Counted from the stretch's first letter, positions 9,742-18,180 are shown. The stretch is 64,000 bases of DNA from Leadbetterella byssophila_A (GCA_040394735.1 JBEBRR010000013.1:1-64000), one strand, 5' to 3'. Notes: a model not told the origin generated them from the sequence alone. Translations and numbers: made by a program.

Positions 9742-10185
9742 TTAAAATGAAATCGTATCGTATACCCAGGTGACCTTCAGGTTATTTCCGTGTTCGTCTA
9801 CGGTAAATTTCCCGTCCAGGAAATAACTGCGGTAGAGTTCTGCTTTCCCGTCGGCATTCCGGTCTTCCAGGTTCAGGTCGCGGCGGGTGGAAATGATAAC
9901 GTCAGAACGGTAGGCTATTTCCTTCGTGTAGTAGTCAATGATGACGTAGTAGTTCTTAAACAGGTCGAAATAGGGATAGTGCCCGTTATTTCTGCTGAAC
10001 AACAGCACTTCTTCCATTTGCGGATCGTCATCCATCTGCACCAGCTCCGATTTATGAAGATGAAAGCCGGGCAATTGTGCTTCCGGAGGATACCTGTCCC
10101 ACTGGCGGGGCGGGCTTTTATGATATTGCGACCACGCCTGGTGGCCGGCTGCCGTGAGGCACCAGAAAAATAGGAGTGATTTCAT
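9742..10185 (-). CDS. Small secreted protein of unknown function
   Basis: 147 residues, not recognised. An N-terminal signal peptide (KSLLFFWCLTAAGHQAWSQ) is followed by a Tyr- and Asp-rich mature region of about 128 residues. One acidic loop, DLNLEDRNADGKAEL (near residue 110), resembles the calcium loops of EF-hand, dockerin or FG-GAP repeats, but position 12 of the loop is not acidic. The gene is 11 bp downstream of the MFS transporter and 12 bp upstream of the ThuA-like gene, so it is clearly within the operon. It may be a small periplasmic glycan- or calcium-binding helper; that is a guess from position only. Confidence 0.7.
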   Translation of the reverse strand: MKSLLFFWCLTAAGHQAWSQYHKSPPRQWDRYPPEAQLPGFHLHKSELVQMDDDPQMEEVLLFSRNNGHYPYFDLFKNYYVIIDYYTKEIAYRSDVIISTRRDLNLEDRNADGKAELYRSYFLDGKFTVDEHGNNLKVTWVYDTISF

Positions 10186-10196
10186 AGGTATATTTT

Positions 10197-11468
10197 TTAA
10201 AGGATATAAAACCGGGTTTCAGACTGCCGGAATCGCGATCCCGCCAGAGCATAATACAACATGAATAATTCTCCCGCCACCACCAGCCACCAGGAATGAT
10301 GCCAGCCGCCCAGCCCGTCGGAAACAGCGGCCTGAACCAGCGGAAGTACGGCTCCCCCCAGCACACCGATCATGAATACGCCGGAAGCAAGCGCCGTGTA
10401 TTTCCCCAGTCCGGCTATTGACAGCGTGTAAATGGTTCCCCACATGATGGAATGAAACAATCCCACGAAAGCCAGGAACCAGGGGTTACCGGTGATCATG
10501 GCCAGCAGGAGGAGCACCGTAGCGCAGGAGGTGGTAAAAACCAGCTGAACCCGCGGAGAAACCCGTCGTAATGAACTACCCACCAGGCGTCCTGCCAGCA
10601 TCAGCCCCCAGTAGACCGTGGCCAGCAAAGCCGGGTTTTCATGGCCTGTACTCTGCGCATAAATGTTAATGTGTGCCCCCACACATACCTCTGCGCCGAC
10701 ATAGAAAAAAATGGCCGCCACACCTAAACTCACACGCCTGAAAGACCAGATACTCCTTTCGAGCCGCTCTCCCGACCCCGCCTTTGTTTCCTGAATGTCC
10801 GGCATATCGGCCCTGTACAGCACCAGAGCCACCAGGCCGATAACCCCTGCAAGCACCGCAAACGGGATCATCAGCTGATTTGCGCGGATATCGGCCGGGC
10901 CGAGCCCCTCAAAAATGATCTCCGCCACAAAAAACGGAGCTGCAGTGGCGCCGATGGAGTTAGCCGATCCGCCAATGGCCAGGCGCTGTACGGGTTGCGT
11001 GCCCCGGACAAAACAGGCTGTCAGGTAGGGGTTAATCACCACCTGAAGGATGGTGGCCGATGCTCCCACCGTGAACGACCCCAGCAAAAAAATGACAAAT
11101 CCCCACGGTATGATCACCGAACCGATTTCCATGTCAATACCGGAAAACCGGGAAGTAAACCAGGAAGAAATAAAAAACAGGCTCAATCCTGCCATCATGA
11201 GGTAGAGCGAGCGGATCAGGGTTACTTTGTACCCGTACCGGCTGATCCAGTGAGCACCTGTTTTACCACAGAGGGGATAGGCTAAAAACCACGAGAAGGT
11301 AATGAGTGTGGCGAAGGTGTTCTTCAGCCGCCCGGCCTCATCCAGGAAAGTCTCCTTCAGCGGCCCCTGCAACTGGATATTGACCGTTGTCAGGAAACCT
11401 ACAACCAGGAAGAGAAAAACCAGGGTAAGAAAGGGGCCCCATTGGCTCGTACGTGTATCCGTCATCAT
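10197..11468 (-). CDS. FucP/NagP-type MFS sugar:H+ symporter
   Basis: 423 residues with about 12 hydrophobic segments. The N-terminal segment GPFLTLVFLFLVVGFLTTVN, the motif INPYLT and the inserted IGGSANSIGATAAPFF loop are characteristic of the fucose/glucose/GlcNAc:H+ symporter branch of the major facilitator superfamily. It acts in the inner membrane. Only 2 bp separate it from the downstream end of the nagB-like gene, so it is tightly co-transcribed with the amino-sugar genes. I infer that it imports the monosaccharide released in the periplasm, glucosamine or N-acetylglucosamine, as NagP does in other bacteria. Glucose is an alternative. Confidence 0.88.
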   Translation of the reverse strand: MMTDTRTSQWGPFLTLVFLFLVVGFLTTVNIQLQGPLKETFLDEAGRLKNTFATLITFSWFLAYPLCGKTGAHWISRYGYKVTLIRSLYLMMAGLSLFFISSWFTSRFSGIDMEIGSVIIPWGFVIFLLGSFTVGASATILQVVINPYLTACFVRGTQPVQRLAIGGSANSIGATAAPFFVAEIIFEGLGPADIRANQLMIPFAVLAGVIGLVALVLYRADMPDIQETKAGSGERLERSIWSFRRVSLGVAAIFFYVGAEVCVGAHINIYAQSTGHENPALLATVYWGLMLAGRLVGSSLRRVSPRVQLVFTTSCATVLLLLAMITGNPWFLAFVGLFHSIMWGTIYTLSIAGLGKYTALASGVFMIGVLGGAVLPLVQAAVSDGLGGWHHSWWLVVAGELFMLYYALAGSRFRQSETRFYIL

Positions 11469-11470
11469 GA

Positions 11471-12199
11471 TCAGTTAATGTATTTTGCGGCGGCGGTGTC
11501 CAGTAAAAATTCGCAGTCGGGATGCAGCTGTAAAACCGAAGCCGGGATGTCCTCCGTTACCGGATCCAGCAGCATTTTGCGCACAATTTCAGCTTTGTGC
11601 GGTCCCTTGCAGACGAGGAGTATTTTTCGTGCCTGCATGATATTCGTGATGCCCAGGGTAAACCCGCCCATTTCTTTGTCCGGCGATGAATTTGTTTCCC
11701 GCCTGACCCGGCTTTCGAGCGCGGGATCCATTTTCGAAATCCAGGTCCGGCTTCCAAAGGGGGTTCCCGGCTGGTTAAACCCGAGATGACCGTTAGTACC
11801 CAGCCCCAATACCTGCAGATCAATCCCCCCTCGCTTCTCCAGTTCGTCTTCATAGGCCCGGCATTCTTTTTCGAAATCATCGCTGAAGGGAGACGGCATC
11901 AGGAATTGCGCTTCGCTTAACTGAAGGGCATCCACCAGCTGGTTCCTCAGCATGGAATAACAGGAGCCCGCGTACTCACGGCTGACCCGGGTTATTTCAT
12001 CCACTCCGAAGAGGGTGACCCCCGAAGTATCAAAAGGATGCCTGCTGTAAATTTCGCTGATGATCCGGTGCATATGGGCGGTGGTCTGGCCGGTTGACAG
12101 CCCGATCACCACTTTCGGCTTATTCAGGATGGCGGCGATCACGCGCCAGGCCGCCAAAGTATCAAATTCTGCTTCGCTCTGTGTTATGGTAATATTCAT
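11471..12199 (-). CDS. nagB: NagB-like glucosamine-6-phosphate deaminase
   Basis: 242 residues, close to the family's usual length. Visible motifs are IGLSTGQTT (phosphate loop), FGVDE (catalytic Asp equivalent to E. coli Asp72), LGTNGHLGFNQP (containing the ring-opening histidine) and the C-terminal VCKGPHKAEIVRKMLL. The enzyme would turn glucosamine-6-phosphate into fructose-6-phosphate and ammonia in the cytoplasm. Two active-site positions differ from E. coli NagB: Asp141 is Asn (also seen in the Bacillus type) and the catalytic Glu148 is Gln (codon CAG). The Gln raises the possibility of altered kinetics or of a related substrate such as galactosamine-6-phosphate. It lies between the ROK kinase and the transporter, which supports an amino-sugar role. 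No nagA is nearby. Confidence 0.82.
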   Translation of the reverse strand: MNITITQSEAEFDTLAAWRVIAAILNKPKVVIGLSTGQTTAHMHRIISEIYSRHPFDTSGVTLFGVDEITRVSREYAGSCYSMLRNQLVDALQLSEAQFLMPSPFSDDFEKECRAYEDELEKRGGIDLQVLGLGTNGHLGFNQPGTPFGSRTWISKMDPALESRVRRETNSSPDKEMGGFTLGITNIMQARKILLVCKGPHKAEIVRKMLLDPVTEDIPASVLQLHPDCEFLLDTAAAKYIN

Positions 12200-12237
12200 T
12201 TCTACATGTTTTAGCCTCCGCTATATACAATTCCGGA

Positions 12238-13179
12238 TCATACGTCCATGGCTACCGCCCCTGCCCCCAGAAGGCCTATAAAGTCGGGGTTCAGCTTGGT
12301 AATTACTACTCCGTTTTTTACAAACCTAACGGTGGTCTGATTCAGTTTTTCCACTATTTTGGTATGCAGAAAGCCGTCTGAAACCAGGCCGCCGCCCAGT
12401 ACCACGGTGTCGGGGTCACTCACCCGCACCAGGTTCATAATCAGGTTAGCCAGCGCCTCCGTGGCATTTTCCACCAGGCGCACACAGAGGGGATCTCCGG
12501 TTTCGCTCAATCGGAAAACCTCCCTGACATCCACCCTTTTTTCCAGGCTGTCGGGAATGTGAAGCCGGGTTTCCAGTTCATCCCGCAGCAGGCGGGCGCA
12601 GTTATTAAAACCAATACCTGACGCAATTTGCTCTACGCAGTCCATCCGGCCGCATCCGCACCGGATTCCCACATTAACCCCTACGCGGGTATGCCCTACT
12701 TCCCCCGCATTGAAATGACTGCCGCGGATCTGGCGGCCGTTAACCACAAAGCCGGCGGCTATGCCCGTTCCGATGTTTATGTAGATGAAATTTTCCGATA
12801 ATTGTCCGAAACCGAAATGCCGCTCTGCCCGGGTAGCGCTTTTTACGTCATTGTCGATAGTACAGGGGATGCCGTACAGATCCGATAACTCCCTGGCAAG
12901 AGGGATCGGCTCGGAGCGCTTCGGGTCTATCTGCAGCCAGATGCCCTGACCCGGGTCTACCCTGCCGATAAGCCCCACCCCCATGGCCACCGGTTTGTTT
13001 TCTGTCCAGCCCACGGTTTTGATGTAGTCATCCAGCGACTCCTTAATGATCTCCAGTGCCACCTGCTGGTTAAAAAAGCCCGGATCATATTTCTTATATT
13101 TCAATATGTTTCCATTGCGGTCCAATTCCCCGATCAATAGTTTTGTTCCGCCTAAATCCAAACCCAGAAACGTTTCCAT
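12238..13179 (-). CDS. ROK-family sugar kinase (glucosamine/GlcNAc/glucose kinase)
   Basis: 313 residues. ATP-binding loop GLDLGGTK at the N-terminus, catalytic Asp in IDNDVKSA, ROK substrate motif GEVGH, and a zinc-binding CGCGRMDCVEQ cluster mark it as an active-looking ROK kinase. ROK kinases phosphorylate glucose, N-acetylglucosamine, glucosamine or mannose at O6. Because the next gene is nagB-like and no deacetylase gene is present, glucosamine kinase is my preferred role; glucokinase or NagK is possible. It is the first enzyme gene of the operon, 61 bp after the regulator. The stretch between contains no clear -7 element. Confidence 0.87.
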   Translation of the reverse strand: METFLGLDLGGTKLLIGELDRNGNILKYKKYDPGFFNQQVALEIIKESLDDYIKTVGWTENKPVAMGVGLIGRVDPGQGIWLQIDPKRSEPIPLARELSDLYGIPCTIDNDVKSATRAERHFGFGQLSENFIYINIGTGIAAGFVVNGRQIRGSHFNAGEVGHTRVGVNVGIRCGCGRMDCVEQIASGIGFNNCARLLRDELETRLHIPDSLEKRVDVREVFRLSETGDPLCVRLVENATEALANLIMNLVRVSDPDTVVLGGGLVSDGFLHTKIVEKLNQTTVRFVKNGVVITKLNPDFIGLLGAGAVAMDV

Positions 13180-13240
13180 ATATATTTTGTATTAATTTTG
13201 TTCACTTTATTGTGCCCGCTTTCCGCTGCACCGCCGCTTT

Positions 13241-14224
13241 TCAGATCTTACTCGGACTCACGTTAAATTGCTTTTTGAAACTTGTACTGAAGTATTTTGA
13301 ATCCGTAAAGCCCACACGGTCAGAAACTTCTGCCACCGTATATTCTCTTGACATCAGGAGCTCCCTGGCTTTGTTCAGCCGGATGATGCGTATAAAGTCA
13401 TTGGGAGATTGTCCGGTCAGTGTTTTTAGTTTATTGTAGAGGGAGGTCCTGCTCATGGCCAGCGTATAGCAGAGGTCGCTTACCGAAAACTCCGGGTTAG
13501 CCATTTCATGGTCTACAATTTGCTTTACCCTGTCAAGGAACAGGATATCTGCCGCTGTGGTGTAGTTGGTTTCTGTCACCCGCGATTCCGTGAATACCGC
13601 CTCGTGCAGCTGTTCGCGGCTCAGCAGAACATTGCGTATCCGGGCTTTCAGGATATCGGTATCAAAAGGCTTTACGATATAGTCGTTAGCGCCTGACTCC
13701 AGCCCGATGATGATATTTTCCTTATCATTCAGCGCCGACAGCAGGATAATCGGAATGTGGCTTGTTCCCGTGGAGGTTTTCAGTACTTTGCACAGCTCGT
13801 AACCGCTCATGCCGGGCAATACCGCTTCGGCAATGATGATATCGGGATTGACCTCACCGGCAATTTCAACCGCCCGGGTACCATTGTCGACGGGTATGAC
13901 CTCATACATTTTAAAAAGCTCTTCATGAAGATGCAGGCTTTCATTACTTTCCACCAGCAGCAGCACCTCTCTTTCCCGTTTGCTTTCGGGTGTGACCTCT
14001 GCCTGTTCCGGCCGCGGAAAAGGCCATCCGCTCTCGTTCTTTCTTTTGGTTAAAAGTGTATCCAGGCGCGTAGCGTTCTGGTGTGCGGTGCGGAGCAGTT
14101 CTTTTCCATGTGTGGACAGGATCTCTCCTTTTCCGAGCTCTTCCAGGGAAGCCTTAATGTGCTGAAGGGGGGTCTGCAGATCCCTCCTGCTCATCCATTG
14201 CCGAAAAAATTCCAGTATTCCCAT
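13241..14224 (-). CDS. Degenerate HTCS-like regulator: HisKA remnant, pseudo-receiver, AraC HTH
   Basis: 327 residues, no signal peptide or membrane segment. Residues about 5-65 match the histidine-phosphotransfer helices of hybrid two-component systems (RRDLQTPL followed by NATRLDTLLTKRKNESG), but the H-box histidine is Arg. No HATPase domain follows. A receiver domain spans about 85-200 (VLLLVESNE, IIIAEAVLPGMSGYEL, LLSAL, VKPFD): the phospho-acceptor Asp is Glu (codon GAA) and the second acid of the usual ED pair is Ser, while the conserved Lys remains. An AraC-type DNA-binding domain closes it (LCYTLAMSRTSLYNKLKTLT, VGFTDSKYFSTSFKKQF). It looks like a hybrid sensor that lost its sensor and kinase parts yet kept an intact frame. 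It probably controls the downstream glycan genes in a phosphorylation-independent way (inference). Confidence 0.85.
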   Translation of the reverse strand: MGILEFFRQWMSRRDLQTPLQHIKASLEELGKGEILSTHGKELLRTAHQNATRLDTLLTKRKNESGWPFPRPEQAEVTPESKREREVLLLVESNESLHLHEELFKMYEVIPVDNGTRAVEIAGEVNPDIIIAEAVLPGMSGYELCKVLKTSTGTSHIPIILLSALNDKENIIIGLESGANDYIVKPFDTDILKARIRNVLLSREQLHEAVFTESRVTETNYTTAADILFLDRVKQIVDHEMANPEFSVSDLCYTLAMSRTSLYNKLKTLTGQSPNDFIRIIRLNKARELLMSREYTVAEVSDRVGFTDSKYFSTSFKKQFNVSPSKI

Positions 14225-14247
14225 TTCGAAAGGCTTTGTTCACCATC

Positions 14248-14255
14248 CAAAATTA
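14248..14255 (-). promoter_or_regulatory. Candidate -7 element upstream of the regulator
   Basis: On the minus strand the sequence reads TAATTTTG, an exact match to the Bacteroidota -7 consensus TAnnTTTG. It lies 23 bp upstream of the ATG at 14224, which would give a short leader. No good -33 TTTG is found at the right distance, so confidence is moderate. Confidence 0.4.
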
Positions 14256-14358
14256 GGGCTAACTTCCCGGCTACGGGTTTGATTACTATCAAAATGCTTC
14301 CACTATCTGTTATTCCTGATCCGGGAGAGGGGATGTACGGCCGGGAACTGCCCGCAGT

Positions 14359-15228
14359 TCATATAAACACCCTTGTACCGGAGAAATTCTCGCGGAAACT
14401 TTTGGGAGTGGTATTCTTTTTCCTTTTGAATACCCGGTTAAAGTTAGATATATTATTAAACCCGCAATTGTATGCTATTTCAAAAACGGTATCGGTGGTG
14501 TCGATCAGCATCCGGCTGGCATGCCCCAGCCGGATTTCATTTAATATATCAATAAATGTTTTGCCGGTTCTCTTTTTAATAAAGCGGCTGAACGATACCT
14601 CCTGCATACTGGCGACCTTGGCAGCATCGGCCAGCGTAATGGGCTTGTTGTAATTAAGGTTCAGGTATTCAAATACTTTTTCAATTCTTCTGCTATTGTA
14701 ATTGATCAGGTGATTGTTAAAGGCGGTGTCAGAGAGAGTCAGCATATTCCGGGAAACCGACAGGTCGTGAAGAATGGACAGCAGTTCCAATACGGAATCA
14801 AACCCCTGCTTCTGGCTTAAATTCAGGATCCTGGGTTTAATTCTTTCGATGGTTTCCTCTGAAAAGGCTATCCCCTTTTTTGACCTTTCAAAAAGATTAC
14901 GGATAAAGCTCAGCTGATTCCTTTTCAGAATGGTTTCATCCAGCAGGTCTTTATGGAACTGGATGGTCACTTCAATTATTTCTGCTGATTTACACTCGTG
15001 TGTAAACCAGGCATGACTCAGATTCGGGCCTACAAATACCAGTTCAAGATTATCTATAATCTGGATGTGATTGCCTATGATCCGCTTCGCATTCTTGGCG
15101 TTCAGTATCAGGTTCAGTTCATATTCCTCATGATAATGCAGCGGGAAGTCAAATTGTTTTTTTCGCCGCGAGAATAATGTAAAGCAATCATTCTGGGTTA
15201 AAGGAGTAACCTCTCTAAAGATATTCAT
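14359..15228 (-). CDS. AraC-family transcriptional regulator
   Basis: 289 residues. The N-terminal half is a cupin-like sensing domain (FPLHYHEEYELNLIL at about 28-42, GNHIQIIDNLELVFVGPNLSH). The C-terminal half holds two helix-turn-helix units (ITLADAAKVASMQEVSFSRF and VFEIAYNCGFNNISNFNRVF). Such proteins bind a sugar or its derivative and activate transcription. The gene diverges from the mannoside operon across a 276-bp region with a good promoter facing that operon, so it is the likely local activator. AT-richer than its neighbours, as is common for regulators. Confidence 0.92.
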   Translation of the reverse strand: MNIFREVTPLTQNDCFTLFSRRKKQFDFPLHYHEEYELNLILNAKNAKRIIGNHIQIIDNLELVFVGPNLSHAWFTHECKSAEIIEVTIQFHKDLLDETILKRNQLSFIRNLFERSKKGIAFSEETIERIKPRILNLSQKQGFDSVLELLSILHDLSVSRNMLTLSDTAFNNHLINYNSRRIEKVFEYLNLNYNKPITLADAAKVASMQEVSFSRFIKKRTGKTFIDILNEIRLGHASRMLIDTTDTVFEIAYNCGFNNISNFNRVFKRKKNTTPKSFRENFSGTRVFI

Positions 15229-15330
15229 AACAATGGCTGAATTAGAACTGTAAATTAAGCCATTAATTCATGGCACGACAAATAAGATCAGAGAGATATG
15301 TCTTTTCGTATTATAATCTGCTAAAAAAGT

Positions 15331-15364
15331 ATTGGCCATTATCTCTGCCATTGGGCTACCTTTG
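15331..15364 (+). promoter_or_regulatory. Promoter of the mannoside/PL8 operon
   Basis: TTGG at 15332-15335 and TACCTTTG at 15357-15364 fit the Bacteroidota -33/-7 consensus, with 21-22 bp between them. The predicted start of transcription near 15371 leaves a leader of about 130 nt before the symporter gene. It lies in the divergent region beside the AraC gene. Confidence 0.6.
15335..15352. promoter_or_regulatory. Candidate AraC operator (GCCATT repeats)
   Basis: GCCATT occurs at 15335-15340 and again at 15347-15352, 12 bp apart, inside the spacer of the promoter. A third copy, GCCATTAA, lies at 15259. The repeated hexamer in the divergent region makes it a candidate binding site for the neighbouring AraC regulator. 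This rests on pattern and position only. Confidence 0.3.
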
Positions 15365-15504
15365 AGCTGTTTTTAAGCTTGCAGATATTATAAAATTCAC
15401 CTGAATATGAAAATGTGTTGTTTAAACGAAGCTTCTTTGACCCGGTCGGCAGATCATCCTGGTCAATATAGTATCAATTAAATGTTATAAATACCTAACC
15501 ATAA

Positions 15505-16950
15505 ATGAACGAAAAATTAACCTTAAAGGAAAAAACAGGATACGGCCTGGGTGATTTCGCATCATCGATGTTCTGGAAGTTATTCTCTGTATACCTCCTT
15601 TTTTATTATACAGACGTATTCGGGATTTCTGCTGCAGTAGTGGGAACCATGTTTCTTATCACCAGGATATGGGATACGGCCTTTGATCCGATCATCGGAG
15701 TGGTGGCCGATATGACGAACACCCGCTGGGGGAAATTCCGGCCGTACCTGTTATGGATGGCCCTGCCGTTTGGCCTGATCGGGATACTGACATTTCTGGG
15801 ACCTGAATTAAGCATGTCCGGCAAGATTATCTATGCCTACATCACCTATACTTTAATGATGATGGTATATTCCGCCATTAATGTACCTTACGCTTCACTG
15901 ATGGGGGTAATTACCTCTGACCCGAAAGACCGGACAGCGCTTTCCACATACCGGTTTGTTTTTGCCTTTGCAGGAAGCATCCTGGTACTGGCAACGACCG
16001 AACCCCTGGTTAACTGGTTCAGCACCACAGAGGCCGGTACGGATACAGGCAAAGGCTGGTTTCTGTCCATTGCCGTTTATGCTGTTATAGTGACGGTTTT
16101 GTTTTACCTTACCTTCGCCTGGACACGTGAAAGGATCAGCCCGCCAAAAACACAGAAAGTATCGCTGAAAGCAGACCTGAAAAACCTCGCCACCAATAAG
16201 CCCTGGTTCATTCTGCTGGGAGCGGGTGTATTCACCCTGATATTTAATTCCCTCCGGGACGGTTCCGCCATCTACTATTTTAAATATTACTTCCCGGTAC
16301 AGGAAGCTTTCCGGCTTCCCCTGATAAATGTGGTGGTCAATTACAGCACACTCTACCTTGTATCAGGACAGGCCGCCAATATTATAGGGGTGATTCTGGC
16401 CAAATCCGTATCCGACAGGATCGGCAAGAAAAACACTTTCTTTTACGCTATGCTGATCGCTACCGTCTTAAGCTGTCTCTTCTATGCGTTTCGGCACACC
16501 GACCTATACCTGATCTTTCTTTTCCAGTTCTTAATAAGTGTTTGTGCAGGAAGCGTTTTCCCTCTGCTCTGGTCTATGTATGCCGATATTGCCGATTATT
16601 CCGAATGGAAAACCGGCAGAAGAGCCACCGGGCTTATCTTTTCGTCCTCTTCAATGGCCCAAAAGCTGGGCTGGACGCTGGGCGGCGCACTTACAGGCTG
16701 GATGCTTGCCCTTTACGGGTTTGAAGCCAATGCCATACAAACCACCGAAACCCAGACGGGTATCCGGATGATGGTAAGCTTCATTCCGGCTGCCGGGGCT
16801 CTTCTATCCGCACTGTTTATCCTCTTCTACCAGCTGAACGATTCGTTCATGATGACCATCAACCGCGAGCTGGAAGGCAGAAGAGCGCTGGAGAATATCC
16901 GCCCGGGGCGTGAGGCAGGCCGAGAACAGATTCCACCGGCTGAAAACTGA
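15505..16950 (+). CDS. GPH-family (MelB-like) glycoside:cation symporter
   Basis: 481 residues with about 12 membrane segments. The N-terminus has the family pattern (KEKTGYGLGDFASSMFWK) and the helix II signature RIWDTAFDPIIGVVAD, which keeps the Arg and the two Asp residues used by MelB for cation coupling, followed by TRWGKFRPYLL. It acts in the inner membrane. It lies 27 bp before the GH130 phosphorylase. In Bacteroides fragilis the mannobiose transporter, mannosylglucose phosphorylase and epimerase form the same set, so a beta-mannoside such as mannobiose is the likely cargo. Confidence 0.92.
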   Translation: MNEKLTLKEKTGYGLGDFASSMFWKLFSVYLLFYYTDVFGISAAVVGTMFLITRIWDTAFDPIIGVVADMTNTRWGKFRPYLLWMALPFGLIGILTFLGPELSMSGKIIYAYITYTLMMMVYSAINVPYASLMGVITSDPKDRTALSTYRFVFAFAGSILVLATTEPLVNWFSTTEAGTDTGKGWFLSIAVYAVIVTVLFYLTFAWTRERISPPKTQKVSLKADLKNLATNKPWFILLGAGVFTLIFNSLRDGSAIYYFKYYFPVQEAFRLPLINVVVNYSTLYLVSGQAANIIGVILAKSVSDRIGKKNTFFYAMLIATVLSCLFYAFRHTDLYLIFLFQFLISVCAGSVFPLLWSMYADIADYSEWKTGRRATGLIFSSSSMAQKLGWTLGGALTGWMLALYGFEANAIQTTETQTGIRMMVSFIPAAGALLSALFILFYQLNDSFMMTINRELEGRRALENIRPGREAGREQIPPAEN

Positions 16951-16977
16951 CAATTATAAATTTATAGCTATACAATA

Positions 16978-18180
16978 ATGACATCCCATTTTAGAAATCG
17001 CGTAGAACTGCTGCAAAAAGAACAGGAAGCACTTATCAATAGAAAAAACCAGGTAGCACAGGAAGGGAACGGCATATTTGACCGGTATGAACACCCCGTG
17101 CTGACCGCCGCACATGTGCCGTTGGAATGGAAATATGATTTCAACGCCGGAACAAATCCGTATTTCATGGAACGCATTGGCATCAATGCCGTATTTAACG
17201 CCGGGGCGATCCGGTTTAACGGCAAATACCTCCTGGTGGCCCGGGTGGAGGGAGTAGACAGGAAATCTTTTTTTGCCATAGCCGAAAGCGATAACGGCAT
17301 TGACGGGTTCAGGTTCTGGGACTACCCCGTGGTTTTTGATACCTATGAGGGGGCAGACACCAATGTCTATGATATGCGCCTGGTAGAGCACGAAGACGGC
17401 TGGGTGTACGGCTTGTTCTGTACCGAAAAAAGAGATCCCGCTGTCCCTGCTCAGGACCAGGCCTCCGCAATAGCCCAATGCGGCATTATCAGGACAAAGG
17501 ACATGAAAACATGGGAACGTCTGCCGGATCTGAAAACCCCCTCGCCGCAGCAGAGGAACGTGGTTTTACATCCCGAATTTGTGAACGGGAAATATGCTTT
17601 CTATACACGCCCGCAGGATAGTTTCATAGAAGCCGGAAGCGGTGGCGGAATAGGTTTCGGGCTGGCCGATGATATAGAGAATGCGGTGATCCTGCAGGAG
17701 CACATTCTATATAGAAAAGAATATCATACTGTCTACGAATCCAAGAACGGGCAGGGACCTGCCCCCATAAAGACAGAAAAAGGCTGGCTGCATATGGCTC
17801 ACGGGGTAAGAAATACTGCCGCCGGCCTCCGCTATGTTCTGTATATGTTTATGACCGACCTGAATGATCTGACCCGGATCATACATAAGCCCGGAGGCTA
17901 CTTCATTGCGCCGGAAGGAGAAGAAAGAACAGGAGATGTATCGAATGTGGTTTTTTGTAACGGGTGGATAGCAGATGAGGACGGAAAGGTGTTTATCTAC
18001 TACGCCTCATCAGATACCCGGACACATGTGGCCGTTTCTTCAATCTCACGCCTGACAGATTACGTGATGAATACGCCGGAAGACGGATTGAGCTCAGCCC
18101 GGTCCGTGAAAAATATTGTCAGCTTAATTGACCGGAATAAAACCTCCCTCGTAAGCACGCAAAGTGCTGATAAATTTTAA
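16978..18180 (+). CDS. 4-O-beta-D-mannosyl-D-glucose phosphorylase (GH130)
   Basis: 400 residues, the usual length for GH130 subfamily 1. Recognisable parts are NPYFMERIGINAVFNAG (about 60-76), the catalytic acid segment VYDMRLVEHEDG with Asp132, and AHGVRNTAAGLRYVLYMF. The enzyme splits mannosyl-beta-1,4-glucose with phosphate, giving mannose-1-phosphate and glucose in the cytoplasm. The epimerase gene 9 bp downstream makes the substrate from mannobiose. No signal peptide, as expected. The mannose-1-phosphate could also feed GDP-mannose synthesis through the guanylyltransferase at 56816-57889. Confidence 0.93.
   Translation: MTSHFRNRVELLQKEQEALINRKNQVAQEGNGIFDRYEHPVLTAAHVPLEWKYDFNAGTNPYFMERIGINAVFNAGAIRFNGKYLLVARVEGVDRKSFFAIAESDNGIDGFRFWDYPVVFDTYEGADTNVYDMRLVEHEDGWVYGLFCTEKRDPAVPAQDQASAIAQCGIIRTKDMKTWERLPDLKTPSPQQRNVVLHPEFVNGKYAFYTRPQDSFIEAGSGGGIGFGLADDIENAVILQEHILYRKEYHTVYESKNGQGPAPIKTEKGWLHMAHGVRNTAAGLRYVLYMFMTDLNDLTRIIHKPGGYFIAPEGEERTGDVSNVVFCNGWIADEDGKVFIYYASSDTRTHVAVSSISRLTDYVMNTPEDGLSSARSVKNIVSLIDRNKTSLVSTQSADKF

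Noticed and set aside
12238..13179. ROK protein as a NagC/XylR-type repressor
   Set aside because: There is no N-terminal helix-turn-helix; the ATP loop begins at residue 6, so it is a kinase.
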